Source of the DNA: Chryseobacterium fluminis
GTDB lineage: Bacteria > Bacteroidota > Bacteroidia > Flavobacteriales > Weeksellaceae
DNA: 64,000 bases
NCBI RefSeq assembly: GCF_026314945.1
Contig: NZ_CP111121.1
Location: 806,001 to 870,000 of the forward strand
Direction: 5' to 3'
The notes beneath the pieces are model-generated. The model was not told the origin of the DNA, did not search any database, and saw only the letters and a list, made by a program, of their open reading frames with translations. This document shows positions 9,844 to 18,736 of this stretch, piece after piece. The position numbers were made by a program, and so were the translations under genes. Positions within the stretch are counted from its first letter, which is position 1; the number at the start of each line of letters is the position of its first letter.

Positions 9844-10608
9844 TTATAAAAACATTCCGCCGGAAGCCTCGATTCTCTGTCCTGTAATCCAACGGGCATC
9901 TTCCGTACATAGAAAAGCTACTACCCCACCGATATCATCAGGAAGCCCTGCTCTTCCCAAAGCAGTATTCGCTGAAATCATATCATTGACATTTTTATCA
10001 TCCCTTGTCCTTCCGCCACCAAAGTCTGTTTCGATAGCTCCGGGAGCAATGACATTCGCTTTTATTTTTCTCGACCCAAGCTCCTTCGCCATATATTTCG
10101 TTAACATTTCAACGCCTGCTTTTACAGAACCATACACCGATGATCCCGGTAAGGCAAATCTTGCCAGCCCTGAAGAAATGTTGATGATGCCGCCTCCGTC
10201 ATTGATGAATGGCAAAAACTTCTGGGTCAGGAAAAAAACACCTTTGAAATGAATATCCACTACATCATCCAACTGCTCTTCCGTTACTTCTGAAATCGGT
10301 GAATATAAGGCTGTTCCTGCATTGTTGACAAGATAATCAATGTTTCTGCTTCCTGTATTTTCTTCAAGATGATCTCCTACAGTTTTGATAAGAGAGTCAA
10401 AACTCTTTATATCTTTAGTGTCCAGCTGATAGGCAATTGCTTTTCTTCCTGTTGCCTGGATCTCTGCTACCACTTTATCTGCCTCTTCCTTATTACTTCT
10501 GTAGGTAATGATGACATCAAGACCATTTTGTGCGATTTTTATCGCGGAATTTCTTCCTAATCCCCGGCTTCCGCCTGTTACTAATGCAATTTTTGTTCTT
10601 GCTTCCAT
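9844..10608 (-). CDS. SDR-family NAD(P)-dependent oxidoreductase
   Basis: A 254-residue classical short-chain dehydrogenase. The Rossmann motif is TGGSRGLGRN, the structural motif is NNAG, and the catalytic Ser-Tyr-Lys set is in INISSG and YGSVK. I start it at the ATG of MEARTKIALVTGG; the open frame extends 82 codons further upstream, but that part runs over the 3' end of the neighbouring regulator gene in another frame and is unlikely to be real. The AraC-type gene lies 88 bp upstream on the same strand, so the two may be co-transcribed or functionally paired. Substrate unknown. Confidence 0.88.
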   Translation of the reverse strand: MEARTKIALVTGGSRGLGRNSAIKIAQNGLDVIITYRSNKEEADKVVAEIQATGRKAIAYQLDTKDIKSFDSLIKTVGDHLEENTGSRNIDYLVNNAGTALYSPISEVTEEQLDDVVDIHFKGVFFLTQKFLPFINDGGGIINISSGLARFALPGSSVYGSVKAGVEMLTKYMAKELGSRKIKANVIAPGAIETDFGGGRTRDDKNVNDMISANTALGRAGLPDDIGGVVAFLCTEDARWITGQRIEASGGMFL

Positions 10609-10696
10609 TTTTCTAATTGTTTTTAATAAGACAAAGATCCTGTATTTTACGGATGAAGCATTTGCTTCAATCAAACTGAAATTTGCAAAATTCAAA

Positions 10697-11635
10697 TCAT
10701 GACCTAAATTCCAAGGGTGCCAGCGATGTTTTCTTTTTAAAGAAATTGGAGAAGTGAGCAATCTCTTCAAATCCCAATGCATAAGCAATCTCTGATACAT
10801 TCCACTGGGTCTGTTTAAGCAGGATTTTCGCTTCCTGAATGATTCTTTCCGCAATAATCTCAGTAGTGGTCCTTCCTGTGTTCTCTTTTAATTTTTTATT
10901 TAAATAATTCACATGAACAGACAGTCTGTCGGCATAATCTTTTGCTGTCCGCAACTGCAGCCTCTGTTCGTAATTTTCTATCGGAAACTGCCTTTCCAGC
11001 AGTTCTATAAATAAGGTAACTACTCGTAATGAGGCATCATTTGAGGTTGACAATTTGGTAGCTGGCTGTAGCTTCTGACCGTAATGGATAAGCTCAAGCA
11101 CATAATTTCTGATAAGATCATATTTAAAAATATAATCGGAGCTGATCTCTTTTTTTATTTTAGCATACAGATCTGCAATCTCATCGGCCAGCTCGTCACC
11201 AATTTCAAAAAGCGGTACACTTCCGGGCCGGAAAATCGGTAAATCTTCCAGCGTACTGTGGGATTTGTCCTTGATAAAAAAATCTTCTGTAAAGACGCAG
11301 AAACTTCCTGACTGGTCAGGATCTTCCGGAACCCAATGGTAAGGAACCCTTGGTGTGGCAAAAAGCAGCGCGTTATTTTTAATCTGAATGACCTTATCTG
11401 CATATTCTGCCCTGTTTTTGCCCCTGATGAGGCTTATCTTATAATATTTCCTCCTATTATAAGGCATCTCGGAAGTCGTTTTCACTTTCTCGATGGTCTG
11501 GGCGATATCGAAAACATTGAAATGTCCAATATCTTTGTGAAGACCTTGCGGAAAAATACTCTCAAGATCTTTCCCCAATTTTGCCGTCATTTCTCTGTAG
11601 AAATCATCCAGTGAAGTATATGAAGTATGTGCCAT
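10697..11635 (-). CDS. AraC-family transcriptional regulator
   Basis: A 312-residue protein with an N-terminal cupin-like sensing region and a C-terminal AraC double helix-turn-helix (about 215-312: LSVHVNYLNKKLKENTGRTT, then WNVSEIAYALGFEEIAHFSN). The C-terminal signature is well conserved. It lies directly upstream of an SDR oxidoreductase on the same strand and probably regulates it. On the minus strand upstream, an exact TAnnTTTG element (TACATTTG) gives a short leader. The inducer is unknown. Confidence 0.88.
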   Translation of the reverse strand: MAHTSYTSLDDFYREMTAKLGKDLESIFPQGLHKDIGHFNVFDIAQTIEKVKTTSEMPYNRRKYYKISLIRGKNRAEYADKVIQIKNNALLFATPRVPYHWVPEDPDQSGSFCVFTEDFFIKDKSHSTLEDLPIFRPGSVPLFEIGDELADEIADLYAKIKKEISSDYIFKYDLIRNYVLELIHYGQKLQPATKLSTSNDASLRVVTLFIELLERQFPIENYEQRLQLRTAKDYADRLSVHVNYLNKKLKENTGRTTTEIIAERIIQEAKILLKQTQWNVSEIAYALGFEEIAHFSNFFKKKTSLAPLEFRS

Positions 11636-11661
11636 CCTTTATATCAGCAATTTGTATAAAT

Positions 11662-11669
11662 CAAATGTA
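11662..11669 (-). promoter_or_regulatory. -7 promoter element of the AraC-type gene
   Basis: The minus strand reads TACATTTG, an exact TAnnTTTG match, 26 bases before the ATG. Confidence 0.45.
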
Positions 11670-11790
11670 CAAAATTTGCAGTTATAAGCAGTATTCCTGA
11701 AATTTTCTTTGTATGTTAAAATTATTCTTATTATTGTGATATATAAAGATTATTTTTTATATTAGCGTTACCAAACTCAAAACAGAAACC

Positions 11791-11967
11791 ATGAAAAATC
11801 AAAATTTATTTCACGGGAAAAAATTATACAAAAAACAGCTTTGCAGTATTTCCGGAGGCCTCTATGATTGTATGGAAGCTGTACTGTGCACGGATCCGCC
11901 CTGTGACCCGGCTCCTGTCTGTACAAAGATTCATCCGGCATGCGCTCAGAAACAATGCAGACCATAA
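11791..11967 (+). CDS. Double-glycine leader, cysteine-rich small peptide 1
   Basis: A 58-residue peptide. The leader (MKNQNLFHGKKLYKKQ...) ends in SISGG at residues 20-23, resembling ComC/bacteriocin-type double-glycine leaders. The remaining 35 residues contain six Cys, several Pro and a C-terminal CAQKQCRP. It is the first of three tandem paralogues and has its own terminator. Such peptides are common in Chryseobacterium and usually named bacteriocin-like, mostly without demonstrated activity. No C39 peptidase/ABC transporter or modifying enzyme lies nearby, so export and maturation would have to be supplied elsewhere. Coding status is supported by conservation of leader and tail between copies. 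Confidence 0.75.
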   Translation: MKNQNLFHGKKLYKKQLCSISGGLYDCMEAVLCTDPPCDPAPVCTKIHPACAQKQCRP

Positions 11968-11992
11968 CCACACTTTATATATATGAAAGAAG

Positions 11993-12022
11993 ATACCGTC
12001 CGATAACCGGGCGGTATTTTTT
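11993..12022 (+). terminator. Terminator after peptide 1
   Basis: ATACCG pairs with CGGTAT, with extra C-G pairs inside, followed by six T. Confidence 0.7.
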
Positions 12023-12176
12023 GTCAGAATCCTTTCAACTGAAGAATTGCTGATACTTTTAAATTTAAACATATCCGTATATTATTCATAGCATTGTATT
12101 TTTTTTCTACATTATGTGATTTATAATAAATATTTTCATATCTTAGTTTACACTAAGTCATTAAAAATCAACAGCT

Positions 12177-12338
12177 ATGAAAAACCAAAATCTTATCAGA
12201 GGAAAAAAATTAAACAATAAGGCACTAAGGTCAATCACCGGAGGCCTGATGCAGTGTATCGATCCGTGGACCAACCAGTGCAAAGCGTATGGAAGACAAT
12301 GTGCAGAATCTGAGTGCCGTGTTCCGATCGAACCTTAA
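12177..12338 (+). CDS. Double-glycine leader, cysteine-rich small peptide 2
   Basis: A 53-residue paralogue of the upstream peptide. The leader MKNQNLIRGKKLNNKALR runs into SITGG; the mature part has four Cys and ends CAESECRVPIEP, aligning with the CAQKQCRP tail of peptide 1. It is too short for usual gene-finding cut-offs, but the aligned leader, GG site and Cys-containing tail strongly support it. It has its own 150-bp upstream region. A decayed third copy begins 22 bases after its stop. A role as bacteriocin, signal or RiPP precursor is possible but unproven. Confidence 0.75.
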   Translation: MKNQNLIRGKKLNNKALRSITGGLMQCIDPWTNQCKAYGRQCAESECRVPIEP

Positions 12339-12360
12339 TTCTCCAACTAAAATCAACCTT

Positions 12361-12527
12361 ATCAAAAATCAAGATTTACCCAACGGAAAAAAACTGAGTA
12401 AGAAACAGCTAAGAGGGGTTACAGGAGGTCTGTTAGACTGCATAGATCCGGCTCTGGCGGCTGCAGGAGAATTTCAATAAACTGCGCACAACTGCAGTGC
12501 AGACCTGAACTTCCGATAGAACCATAA
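12361..12527 (+). pseudogene. Decayed third double-glycine peptide gene (start lost, frameshift)
   Basis: The frame from 12361 encodes IKNQDLPNGKKLSKKQLR, then GVTGG and LLDCIDP, clearly homologous to peptides 1 and 2, but the position of the initiator ATG is ATC. The frame then runs into TAA at 12478-12480. The missing tail CAQLQCRPELPIEP is present in another frame ending at 12527, so a small indel has occurred in between. An open frame starting at 12289 overlaps gene 2 and merely reads through. Either this is a pseudogene, or it uses a rare ATC start and makes a truncated product without the Cys tail. Confidence 0.7.
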
Positions 12528-12550
12528 CAAGTCTTTTATAATATTTTCAG

Positions 12551-12586
12551 AAATGCCACTCAGATTACATCGGGTGGCGTTTTTTA
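12551..12586 (+). terminator. Terminator after the peptide cluster
   Basis: GCCAC pairs with GTGGC across a roughly 14-base loop region, followed by a T-run. Confidence 0.6.
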
Positions 12587-12850
12587 TAACAGTATTTATT
12601 GTTGATTGATAAATCGTCGGAAATTATTTTTAAACTACATACTTTTTTCCCGCTGATTACGCTGATTGCGCAGATCGTTTTAAGTTTTTGATTAATAAAT
12701 ATGTGGGAGATGATCTTTTAGCTGGTGTCGTTATTATTTACTAAAATCTAAAAGACATTCGGCGTCATTCGTACACATTAACCGTGTGTTGTTGTACGGT
12801 TAGCATAAGATTTTTAAAAACACTGCGCTTCCGGGTTTGCAGGCAGACGC

Positions 12851-12888
12851 AAAAAACGCCCCCGAAATACATCGGAAGCGTTTTTTTT
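12851..12888 (-). terminator. Terminator of ychF (bidirectional)
   Basis: AAAAAACGC pairs with GCGTTTTTT, with an inner CCGA/TCGG pairing. A-run on one side and T-run on the other make it usable in both directions. The 320 bases between the peptide cluster and ychF hold no other recognised feature. Confidence 0.7.
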
Positions 12889-12910
12889 ATATAACTAACT
12901 TTAATAATTC

Positions 12911-14002
12911 TTATACGTTGAATCTGAAGTGCATGATATCACCGTCTTTGACGATGTATTCTTTACCTTCTACAGAAAGCTTTCCTGCTTCTTTTATTTT
13001 TACTTCTGAACCATAGGTTATATAGTCATCGTACTTAATAACTTCAGCACGGATAAAGCCTTTTTCGAAATCAGTGTGGATCACTCCGGCTGCCTGAGGA
13101 GCCGTCCATCCCTGCCCGATCGTCCACGCTCTTACTTCTTTTACCCCAGCTGTAAAATACGTCTGAAGTTTTAACAGGTCGTAGGCTTTTCTGATCAGAC
13201 GGTTTACTCCCGGCTCTGTAAGACCGAGTTCCTCCAGGAAAATTTCGCGCTCTTCGAATGTTTCAAGTTCGTTGATATCTGCTTCGATCTGAGCCGCTAA
13301 GACCACTACTTCTGCGCCTTCATTTTTAGCCATTTCTTCAATCTTTCCGATCCAGTCGTTTCCGTTTTTAATAGAATTTTCATCTACATTACAAACATAG
13401 AGAACCGGCTTATTGGTTAAAAGCTGAACTTCTGCAATCACAGATTTCGCAAAATCATCTGCTTCAAATTCTCTTGCATTTTTTCCGTCTTCTAAAAACT
13501 TCTGAAGATTCTGAAGGGTTTCATACGTCTGGATATCATCTTTCTTTCCTGATTTGATGAATTTTTTTGCTTTTTCCACGGCTTTACCCACTGTCTCCAG
13601 ATCTTTCAGCTGGAGCTCGATATCGATGATCTCTTTATCCCGCATCGGATCTACAGAACCTTCTACGTGAACAATATTTCCATTATCAAAACATCTCAGA
13701 ACATGGATAATTGCTTCACACTCTCGGATATTAGCCAGAAACTGGTTTCCCAAACCTTCACCTTTACTTGCTCCTTTTACAAGACCTGCAATATCTACGA
13801 TCTCAACAACAGCCGGTAAAACTCTTTCAGGTTTTACTATTTTTTCCAGTTCAAACAATCTTTGGTCCGGTACAGAAACGGTTCCCAGGTTTGGTTCGAT
13901 GGTACAGAAAGGATAGTTTGCCGACTGAGCTTTTGCGTTGCTCAGACAGTTAAAAAGAGTTGATTTACCTACATTGGGTAAGCCTACGATTCCACATTTC
14001 AT
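12911..14002 (-). CDS. ychF: YchF/OLA1-type ribosome-associated ATPase
   Basis: A 363-residue Obg-family P-loop protein that prefers ATP. The P-loop GLPNVGKST is at 7-15, the G3 DIAGLVKGAS follows at about 68, and the G4 position has CNVDEN instead of NKxD, which is the usual YchF deviation linked to ATP use. The C-terminal TGS domain (about 280-363) ends in MHFRFNV. Length and motifs match the family closely. Known roles are in ribosome association and stress/redox responses. It is monocistronic, with a terminator downstream and an exact -7 promoter element upstream giving a leader of about 85 bases. Confidence 0.95.
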   Translation of the reverse strand: MKCGIVGLPNVGKSTLFNCLSNAKAQSANYPFCTIEPNLGTVSVPDQRLFELEKIVKPERVLPAVVEIVDIAGLVKGASKGEGLGNQFLANIRECEAIIHVLRCFDNGNIVHVEGSVDPMRDKEIIDIELQLKDLETVGKAVEKAKKFIKSGKKDDIQTYETLQNLQKFLEDGKNAREFEADDFAKSVIAEVQLLTNKPVLYVCNVDENSIKNGNDWIGKIEEMAKNEGAEVVVLAAQIEADINELETFEEREIFLEELGLTEPGVNRLIRKAYDLLKLQTYFTAGVKEVRAWTIGQGWTAPQAAGVIHTDFEKGFIRAEVIKYDDYITYGSEVKIKEAGKLSVEGKEYIVKDGDIMHFRFNV

Positions 14003-14091
14003 ATTGTAAAATTCAAAGTTTAAGGTTCAATTTTTATTCGAGGTTTCTGCAGACTTATATGCTGCATACAGAACCCTGAATTATGAGTGGG

Positions 14092-14099
14092 CAAAGATA
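14092..14099 (-). promoter_or_regulatory. -7 promoter element of ychF
   Basis: The minus strand reads TATCTTTG, an exact TAnnTTTG match, about 90 bases upstream of the ychF ATG. Confidence 0.45.
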
Positions 14100-14125
14100 G
14101 TGATTTTAAAGGGAGATTCATAATA

Positions 14126-14156
14126 AAAAAAATCTGCCGAAGATGACAGATTTTTA
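14126..14156 (-). terminator. Terminator after the ferritin gene
   Basis: AAAAATCTG pairs with CAGATTTTT; T-runs are present in both directions. It lies about 20 bases past the ferritin stop. Confidence 0.65.
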
Positions 14157-14177
14157 TAATGTAAGGTGTATTTTAAT

Positions 14178-14729
14178 CTAAGGATTAGCTCCTGTCGCTT
14201 CCTGAGCAAGTGGAACGTCATTGGGTGCATCCTGTAACGCTTTATCCAAAGTAAAAAGAGATTCATCCGATGCTCGGTCTCCCCCTGCAATTTTAAGTTT
14301 ATCAATAAGGTTTTGAGCCAGTGTTTCCTCTTCGATCTGCTCCTGAACAAACCACTGCATGAAATTCCAGGTTGCCCAGTCTTTTTCTTCCAGTGCAAGG
14401 TCTACCAGTCTGTAAATGGACGTGGTATTATCTACTTCATGCTGGAAAACACCGTCAAAGCAGGCAGAAAGAGATTCAGGATCCTGTGGCGGAGCCGGTA
14501 TGGCCTCTACTTTTGGTTTTCCACCTCTGTTCAGTACGTATTCCATAAATTTTATTGAGTGGTTTCTTTCCTCCTGTGCATGTCTGTACAGGAAATTGGC
14601 AATTCCCCCATAACCTTTGTCATCTGCCCAGATTCCGTACGATAAAAAAACGTGTGATGCCAAAATTTCTTTATTCATCTGGTCACTCAGTGCTTTTTCC
14701 ATCATATCGGAAAGTCTTTTAGTATTCAT
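14178..14729 (-). CDS. Ferritin (non-haem, FtnA-type)
   Basis: A 183-residue four-helix iron-storage protein. I start it at the ATG of MNTKRLSDMMEKA; the upstream in-frame extension of 31 codons is not ferritin-like. Ferroxidase ligands are visible in the first helix (Glu in NKEILASHVF), in the second (HAQEERNHSIKF: Glu, Glu, His) and in the fourth (EQIEEET). It oxidises Fe(II) and stores ferric mineral in a 24-mer shell. The C-terminal tail of about 20 residues is longer than in typical FtnA. It is a single gene. Confidence 0.92.
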   Translation of the reverse strand: MNTKRLSDMMEKALSDQMNKEILASHVFLSYGIWADDKGYGGIANFLYRHAQEERNHSIKFMEYVLNRGGKPKVEAIPAPPQDPESLSACFDGVFQHEVDNTTSIYRLVDLALEEKDWATWNFMQWFVQEQIEEETLAQNLIDKLKIAGGDRASDESLFTLDKALQDAPNDVPLAQEATGANP

Positions 14730-14931
14730 AATGCATATTTTTTGTGTGATGGAGATAATGATACAAAAATGATTCCGAGAATATGCCTGAAAACGCTCTA
14801 GCCTGCAGAAAAAACCTAACAATCTATTGAATTACAATATTTTAAGTTAATAATTTATAGTTATTCTAAAATAACGATCCGGATTGAAAGAGTGATCCTG
14901 TTAAAAACAACATGAAAGGCTATCAATAGAT

Positions 14932-14960
14932 AAACCAGTTCTGCGGGAACTGGTTTTTTA
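14932..14960. terminator. Terminator hairpin between ferritin upstream region and the GHL10 gene
   Basis: AAACCAGTTC pairs with GAACTGGTTT, followed by T on the plus strand. It probably ends the minus-strand GHL10 gene, although its T-run is better placed for plus-strand transcripts. Confidence 0.55.
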
Positions 14961-14982
14961 GTATCTTGATCCCGGAAGGCCA

Positions 14983-16602
14983 CTATTTTACTTTTTTCGC
15001 GGTATAATCGCTTTCATTTCCAAGTCTGTCGATGGCTTTTATGGCGACGCCGTTCAGTTTTTTTCCGTCTTTAAATTTTGGAATTTCTTTTGACAGCTGC
15101 TCCAGCGTTAGAATTTCAGTTTCCCAGACTCCGTTATATTGTGAAAAAAGTACCCATTGGAAAACATCTTTTAGATTTTTAGTACTCCAGCTGGTCTGTA
15201 CAAAACTGCCGTTTTCATTGGTAAATAATGTAGGAGCCTGTAGAGGAACCGTTTTTATCCAGGGCGTTGCAGGAACCAGAACTTTTTCTTTATAAGGTCC
15301 GTTTTTCAAGGCAGGAAGCATGTTCGGATTCTTCGTTAATCCTGCAATACTCCAATGAATTTCCCCGGCATCTTTTCCCAGGATCTGTCTTGAGATTTCA
15401 ATCTGGTTTTTAATTTCTGTAGGACGGTCTGAACTTTTCACCTCTACGGTATTGAGTCCCGGCCAAAGGTGGCGGTTCATCGTATTTTCGGATTTCCACC
15501 AGTTTAAAAGAGCTTCAAAAGGCTGTCCTTTGGAAGCAATGGGCCAGTAAAGCTGTGGCGAAAAATAGTCTACCCAGCCTTTATTAAGCCATAATTTGGC
15601 ATCTGCATACAATTCATCGTACTGAGATGAACCGACCACTCCGGCAGGATATCCGGGTTTCCATATTCCAAACGGACTGATTCCGAACTTAACATTATTT
15701 TTTTCGGCGTGAATTTCTTTATAGATCCTTTCTACGAATTTATTGACGTTATCTCTTCTCCAGTCTGCTCTTGAGAGGGTTCCGCCAGCGCTTACATAAG
15801 CATTCCAGGTAGTATTATCCGGGAAATCTGCGCCTTTATTATAGGTTGCATAAGGGTAGAAATAATCATCAAAATGTACCGCATCGATATCATATCTTCT
15901 GACAATATCTTTCACGACATTAGAGACATGTCCCTGTGTTTTGGGATCAGCAGGATCGAACCAGTACGTACCGTTTTTAAGTCGTACGATCATATCTGAG
16001 AGTTTATTGACCATGGACTGGTCTGTTACTGCTCCGCCACCTGTATGATGGGCCCGGTATGGATTTAACCAAACATGAAGTTCGAGACCTCTTTTATGTG
16101 CTTCGTCGATCCAGAACTGTAACGGGTCATAGTTGGGATAAGGAGCCTGGCCTGTGCGACCTGATAAAAAATAAGACCAGGGTTCGATATTGCTGGTGTA
16201 TAAGGCATCTGCAGATGGCCGGATCTGAAAAATGACCGCATTGAAATTGTTTTCCTGAAGCACGTCCAGCATATTAATGGCTTCTGCTTTCTGCTGGTCA
16301 ACGGTTAAGGTATTCTTAGAGGGCCAGTTGATATTGGCCACACTGGCAATCCATGCGCCGCGGAATTCTCTTTTGATTTCTGGAAGCGTTGTCCTGAATA
16401 CTTCTTCAGCGGGTGCTGTTACGGCAGGTTTTGGCGTTCCGGCCTGCTCTTTTGGCTTTGTAGTATTATTGGTGGGTTTTGTAGAATTTTTAGAGGGAGC
16501 CGCTGTTTTTACCGTGTTATTCTGAACAGAACAACTGGTGTAAGATGCGAAAATTCCCAACAAAACGGTAAGCTTTAATCTGTTCATTCTCATAGTTTGC
16601 AA
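14983..16602 (-). CDS. GHL10-family glycosyl hydrolase-like lipoprotein
   Basis: A 539-residue predicted lipoprotein: a hydrophobic signal ending in YTSC (Cys24) and a low-complexity Thr/Pro/Lys linker (about 30-70). A TIM-barrel domain of the family 10 glycosylhydrolase-like group (GHL10, DUF187) follows from FRGAWIASVANINWPS (about 79). Further family marks are VIFQIRPSADALY, HVWLNPYRA, AVHFDDYFYPY with the acidic pair, and the barrel end around residue 400. A small C-terminal domain (about 440-539) resembles a fibronectin-like fold. Family members act on surface polysaccharide or peptidoglycan, mostly without proven substrates. Alternative ATG codons at residues 4 and 6 would fit the signal equally well. 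Confidence 0.87.
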   Translation of the reverse strand: MQTMRMNRLKLTVLLGIFASYTSCSVQNNTVKTAAPSKNSTKPTNNTTKPKEQAGTPKPAVTAPAEEVFRTTLPEIKREFRGAWIASVANINWPSKNTLTVDQQKAEAINMLDVLQENNFNAVIFQIRPSADALYTSNIEPWSYFLSGRTGQAPYPNYDPLQFWIDEAHKRGLELHVWLNPYRAHHTGGGAVTDQSMVNKLSDMIVRLKNGTYWFDPADPKTQGHVSNVVKDIVRRYDIDAVHFDDYFYPYATYNKGADFPDNTTWNAYVSAGGTLSRADWRRDNVNKFVERIYKEIHAEKNNVKFGISPFGIWKPGYPAGVVGSSQYDELYADAKLWLNKGWVDYFSPQLYWPIASKGQPFEALLNWWKSENTMNRHLWPGLNTVEVKSSDRPTEIKNQIEISRQILGKDAGEIHWSIAGLTKNPNMLPALKNGPYKEKVLVPATPWIKTVPLQAPTLFTNENGSFVQTSWSTKNLKDVFQWVLFSQYNGVWETEILTLEQLSKEIPKFKDGKKLNGVAIKAIDRLGNESDYTAKKVK

Positions 16603-16679
16603 AACTACTTTAAATTATTTTTTTATTATTCAAAATCCGTAGGAAAAAAATAAACATTTTCTTTTAATTCTATAGAAAA

Positions 16680-16700
16680 AGCCCCGAAAATTTCGGGGCT
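16680..16700 (-). terminator. Terminator after typA
   Basis: A GC-rich perfect inverted repeat with arms AGCCCCGAAA and TTTCGGGGCT, flanked by A/T runs, lies about 24 bases past the typA stop. Confidence 0.7.
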
Positions 16701-16723
16701 CTGATCTATATTTAAGAATGGGA

Positions 16724-18532
16724 TTATGCTTTCGCTCCTCTGTCCATTCTTTTTCTTTCTTCTTCAGAAAGGATTTTCTTTCTCATACGGATGAAATTCG
16801 GAGTTACCTCAATTGCTTCATCAGCCTGAATATATTCCATACACTCTTCAAGAGAGAATAAGATTTTGGGTGCAACACCGGTATCTTTATCTTTACCCGA
16901 AGCTCTCATGTTATTAAGCTGTTTTGCTTCTACGATGTTTACTACAAGGTCACCCGGTTTGTTCTGCTCACCGATTACCATCCCTGCATAGATCTCCTCA
17001 CCCGGATCTACATAGAACTTACCTCTATCCTGTAATTTTGCGATAGAATACTCTGTAGCAGGACCCTGAGTCTTGCTGATCAATACTCCATTACTTCTTC
17101 CCGGAATAGCGCCTTTGAAAGGTTTGTATTCTGTGAAACGGTGTGCCATAATTGCTTCTCCGGCAGTAGCCGTCAACATTTGAGAACGCAGTCCGATCAA
17201 ACCTCTTGAAGGAATTTCAAACTCCATGTGCTGCATTTCACCTTTAGTTTCCATAATGTGAAGGTCACCTTTTCTCTGCGTTGCCAAATCGATTACTCTT
17301 GAAGCATACTCTTCAGGAACATCAACAACTAAAGATTCATACGGCTCCAGTTTCTGACCGTTCTCATCTTCTCTCAAAATAACCTGCGGCTGTCCAATGG
17401 TCATTTCATACCCTTCTCTTCTCATGGTTTCGATTAGAACTGACAAGTGAAGAATCCCTCTACCGAATACAAGGAAAGTGTTGGCATCATCCGTCTGCTG
17501 AACTCTTAATGCCAGGTTTTTCTCCAATTCCTTTGTTAATCTTTCTTTCAGGTGGTTTGAAGTTACATACTTTCCGTCTTTACCGAAGAAAGGTGAATTG
17601 TTGATCGAGAACGTCATGTTCAGCGTTGGCTCATCAATTGCAGTTCTTGGCAATGGTTCAGGATTTTCAAGATCTACAAAAGAGTCTCCGATCTGGAAGG
17701 CATCAAAACCTACCACAGCACAGATATCACCTGCTTTTACTTCTGTCACTTTTTTCTTTCCTAATCCTTCGAAAACATAAAGTTCTTTTACTTTACCTTT
17801 CAGCACTTTACCGTCAGCCTGTGCCAATCCGATCCACTGAGATTCCTTGATCTCCCCTCTGATCACTTTCCCGATGGCAATTCTTCCCAAGAAAGACGAG
17901 AAATCCAGAGATACGATCTGCATCTGTAATGTTCCTTCTTCTACTTTCGGTTCAGGAACATATTTCAGAATACCATCTAATAACGGTAAGATATCTTCAG
18001 TCTGCTCCAGTGAAGTATTGAACCATCCCTGTTTAGAAGATCCGTAGAACGTCGGGAAATCCAATTGCTCTTCGGTAGCTTCCAGGTTAAAGAATAAATC
18101 AAATACCTGATCGTGAACTTCGTCCGGACGACAGTTTGGCTTGTCTACTTTATTGATAACCACCAATGGTCTTAAGCCCAGCTCCAATGCTTTCTGAAGT
18201 ACGAATCTTGTCTGTGGCATAGGTCCTTCGAAGGCATCCACCAACAAAATAACTCCATCAGCCATTTTCAATACTCTTTCTACTTCCCCACCGAAATCGG
18301 CGTGACCAGGAGTATCGATTACGTTAATTTTTGTGTCTTTATAAGTAACAGAAATATTCTTGGATAAAATGGTGATTCCTCTTTCTCTTTCAAGATCATT
18401 GTTATCCATAATTAATTCCCCACTCTCCTGATTTTCTCTGAAAATATTAGTAGCGTGAATGATCTTATCAACCAAAGTCGTCTTCCCGTGGTCAACGTGT
18501 GCGATAATCGCAATATTTCTAATGTTTTGCAT
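16724..18532 (-). CDS. typA: TypA/BipA ribosome-associated translational GTPase
   Basis: A 602-residue translational GTPase. G1 is AHVDHGKTT (11-19), switch II is DTPGHADFG and G4 is NKVDKPNCR. It has the EF-G-like domains III and V and the BipA-specific C-terminal domain. It binds the ribosome in a GTP-dependent manner and supports growth under cold and other stresses through effects on ribosome assembly. Length and motifs are typical. An exact TAnnTTTG element (TATTTTTG) on the minus strand about 19 bases upstream of the ATG implies a very short leader. Single gene with a strong terminator. Confidence 0.96.
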   Translation of the reverse strand: MQNIRNIAIIAHVDHGKTTLVDKIIHATNIFRENQESGELIMDNNDLERERGITILSKNISVTYKDTKINVIDTPGHADFGGEVERVLKMADGVILLVDAFEGPMPQTRFVLQKALELGLRPLVVINKVDKPNCRPDEVHDQVFDLFFNLEATEEQLDFPTFYGSSKQGWFNTSLEQTEDILPLLDGILKYVPEPKVEEGTLQMQIVSLDFSSFLGRIAIGKVIRGEIKESQWIGLAQADGKVLKGKVKELYVFEGLGKKKVTEVKAGDICAVVGFDAFQIGDSFVDLENPEPLPRTAIDEPTLNMTFSINNSPFFGKDGKYVTSNHLKERLTKELEKNLALRVQQTDDANTFLVFGRGILHLSVLIETMRREGYEMTIGQPQVILREDENGQKLEPYESLVVDVPEEYASRVIDLATQRKGDLHIMETKGEMQHMEFEIPSRGLIGLRSQMLTATAGEAIMAHRFTEYKPFKGAIPGRSNGVLISKTQGPATEYSIAKLQDRGKFYVDPGEEIYAGMVIGEQNKPGDLVVNIVEAKQLNNMRASGKDKDTGVAPKILFSLEECMEYIQADEAIEVTPNFIRMRKKILSEEERKRMDRGAKA

Positions 18533-18550
18533 GAATGATTTTTACGGGGG

Positions 18551-18558
18551 CAAAAATA
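18551..18558 (-). promoter_or_regulatory. -7 promoter element of typA
   Basis: The minus strand reads TATTTTTG (TAnnTTTG). The sequence just upstream, AAAATCAC, is the same as at the ychF promoter. Confidence 0.5.
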
Positions 18559-18688
18559 GTGATTTTAAATGAATTAATTAAAAAGATTATGCAATATTTA
18601 ACAATTTCATAATGAGCCCGTTATCAGAAATCATCACAAAGTACCCTGTCACAAGGGCTTCATACGGGCATACCAGGAATATAAAAAA

Positions 18689-18712
18689 GGTTTAAGTTTT
18701 TCAACTTAAACC
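18689..18712 (-). terminator. Terminator after the DJ-1/PfpI gene
   Basis: GGTTTAAGTT pairs with AACTTAAACC across a 4-base loop. A poly-A stretch before it on the plus strand becomes the U-tract on the minus strand. Confidence 0.7.
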
Positions 18713-18736
18713 CCGGATATTTTTATAGAATTACAT

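Noticed and set aside
10609..10854. N-terminal extension of the SDR gene to 336 residues
   Set aside because: The extra 82 codons read an unrelated frame across the 3' end of the AraC-type gene; the canonical Rossmann start follows the internal ATG.
11824..12072. Minus-strand frames opposite the double-glycine peptide gene
   Set aside because: They are antisense shadows; the plus-strand frame has paralogues with conserved leader and tail.
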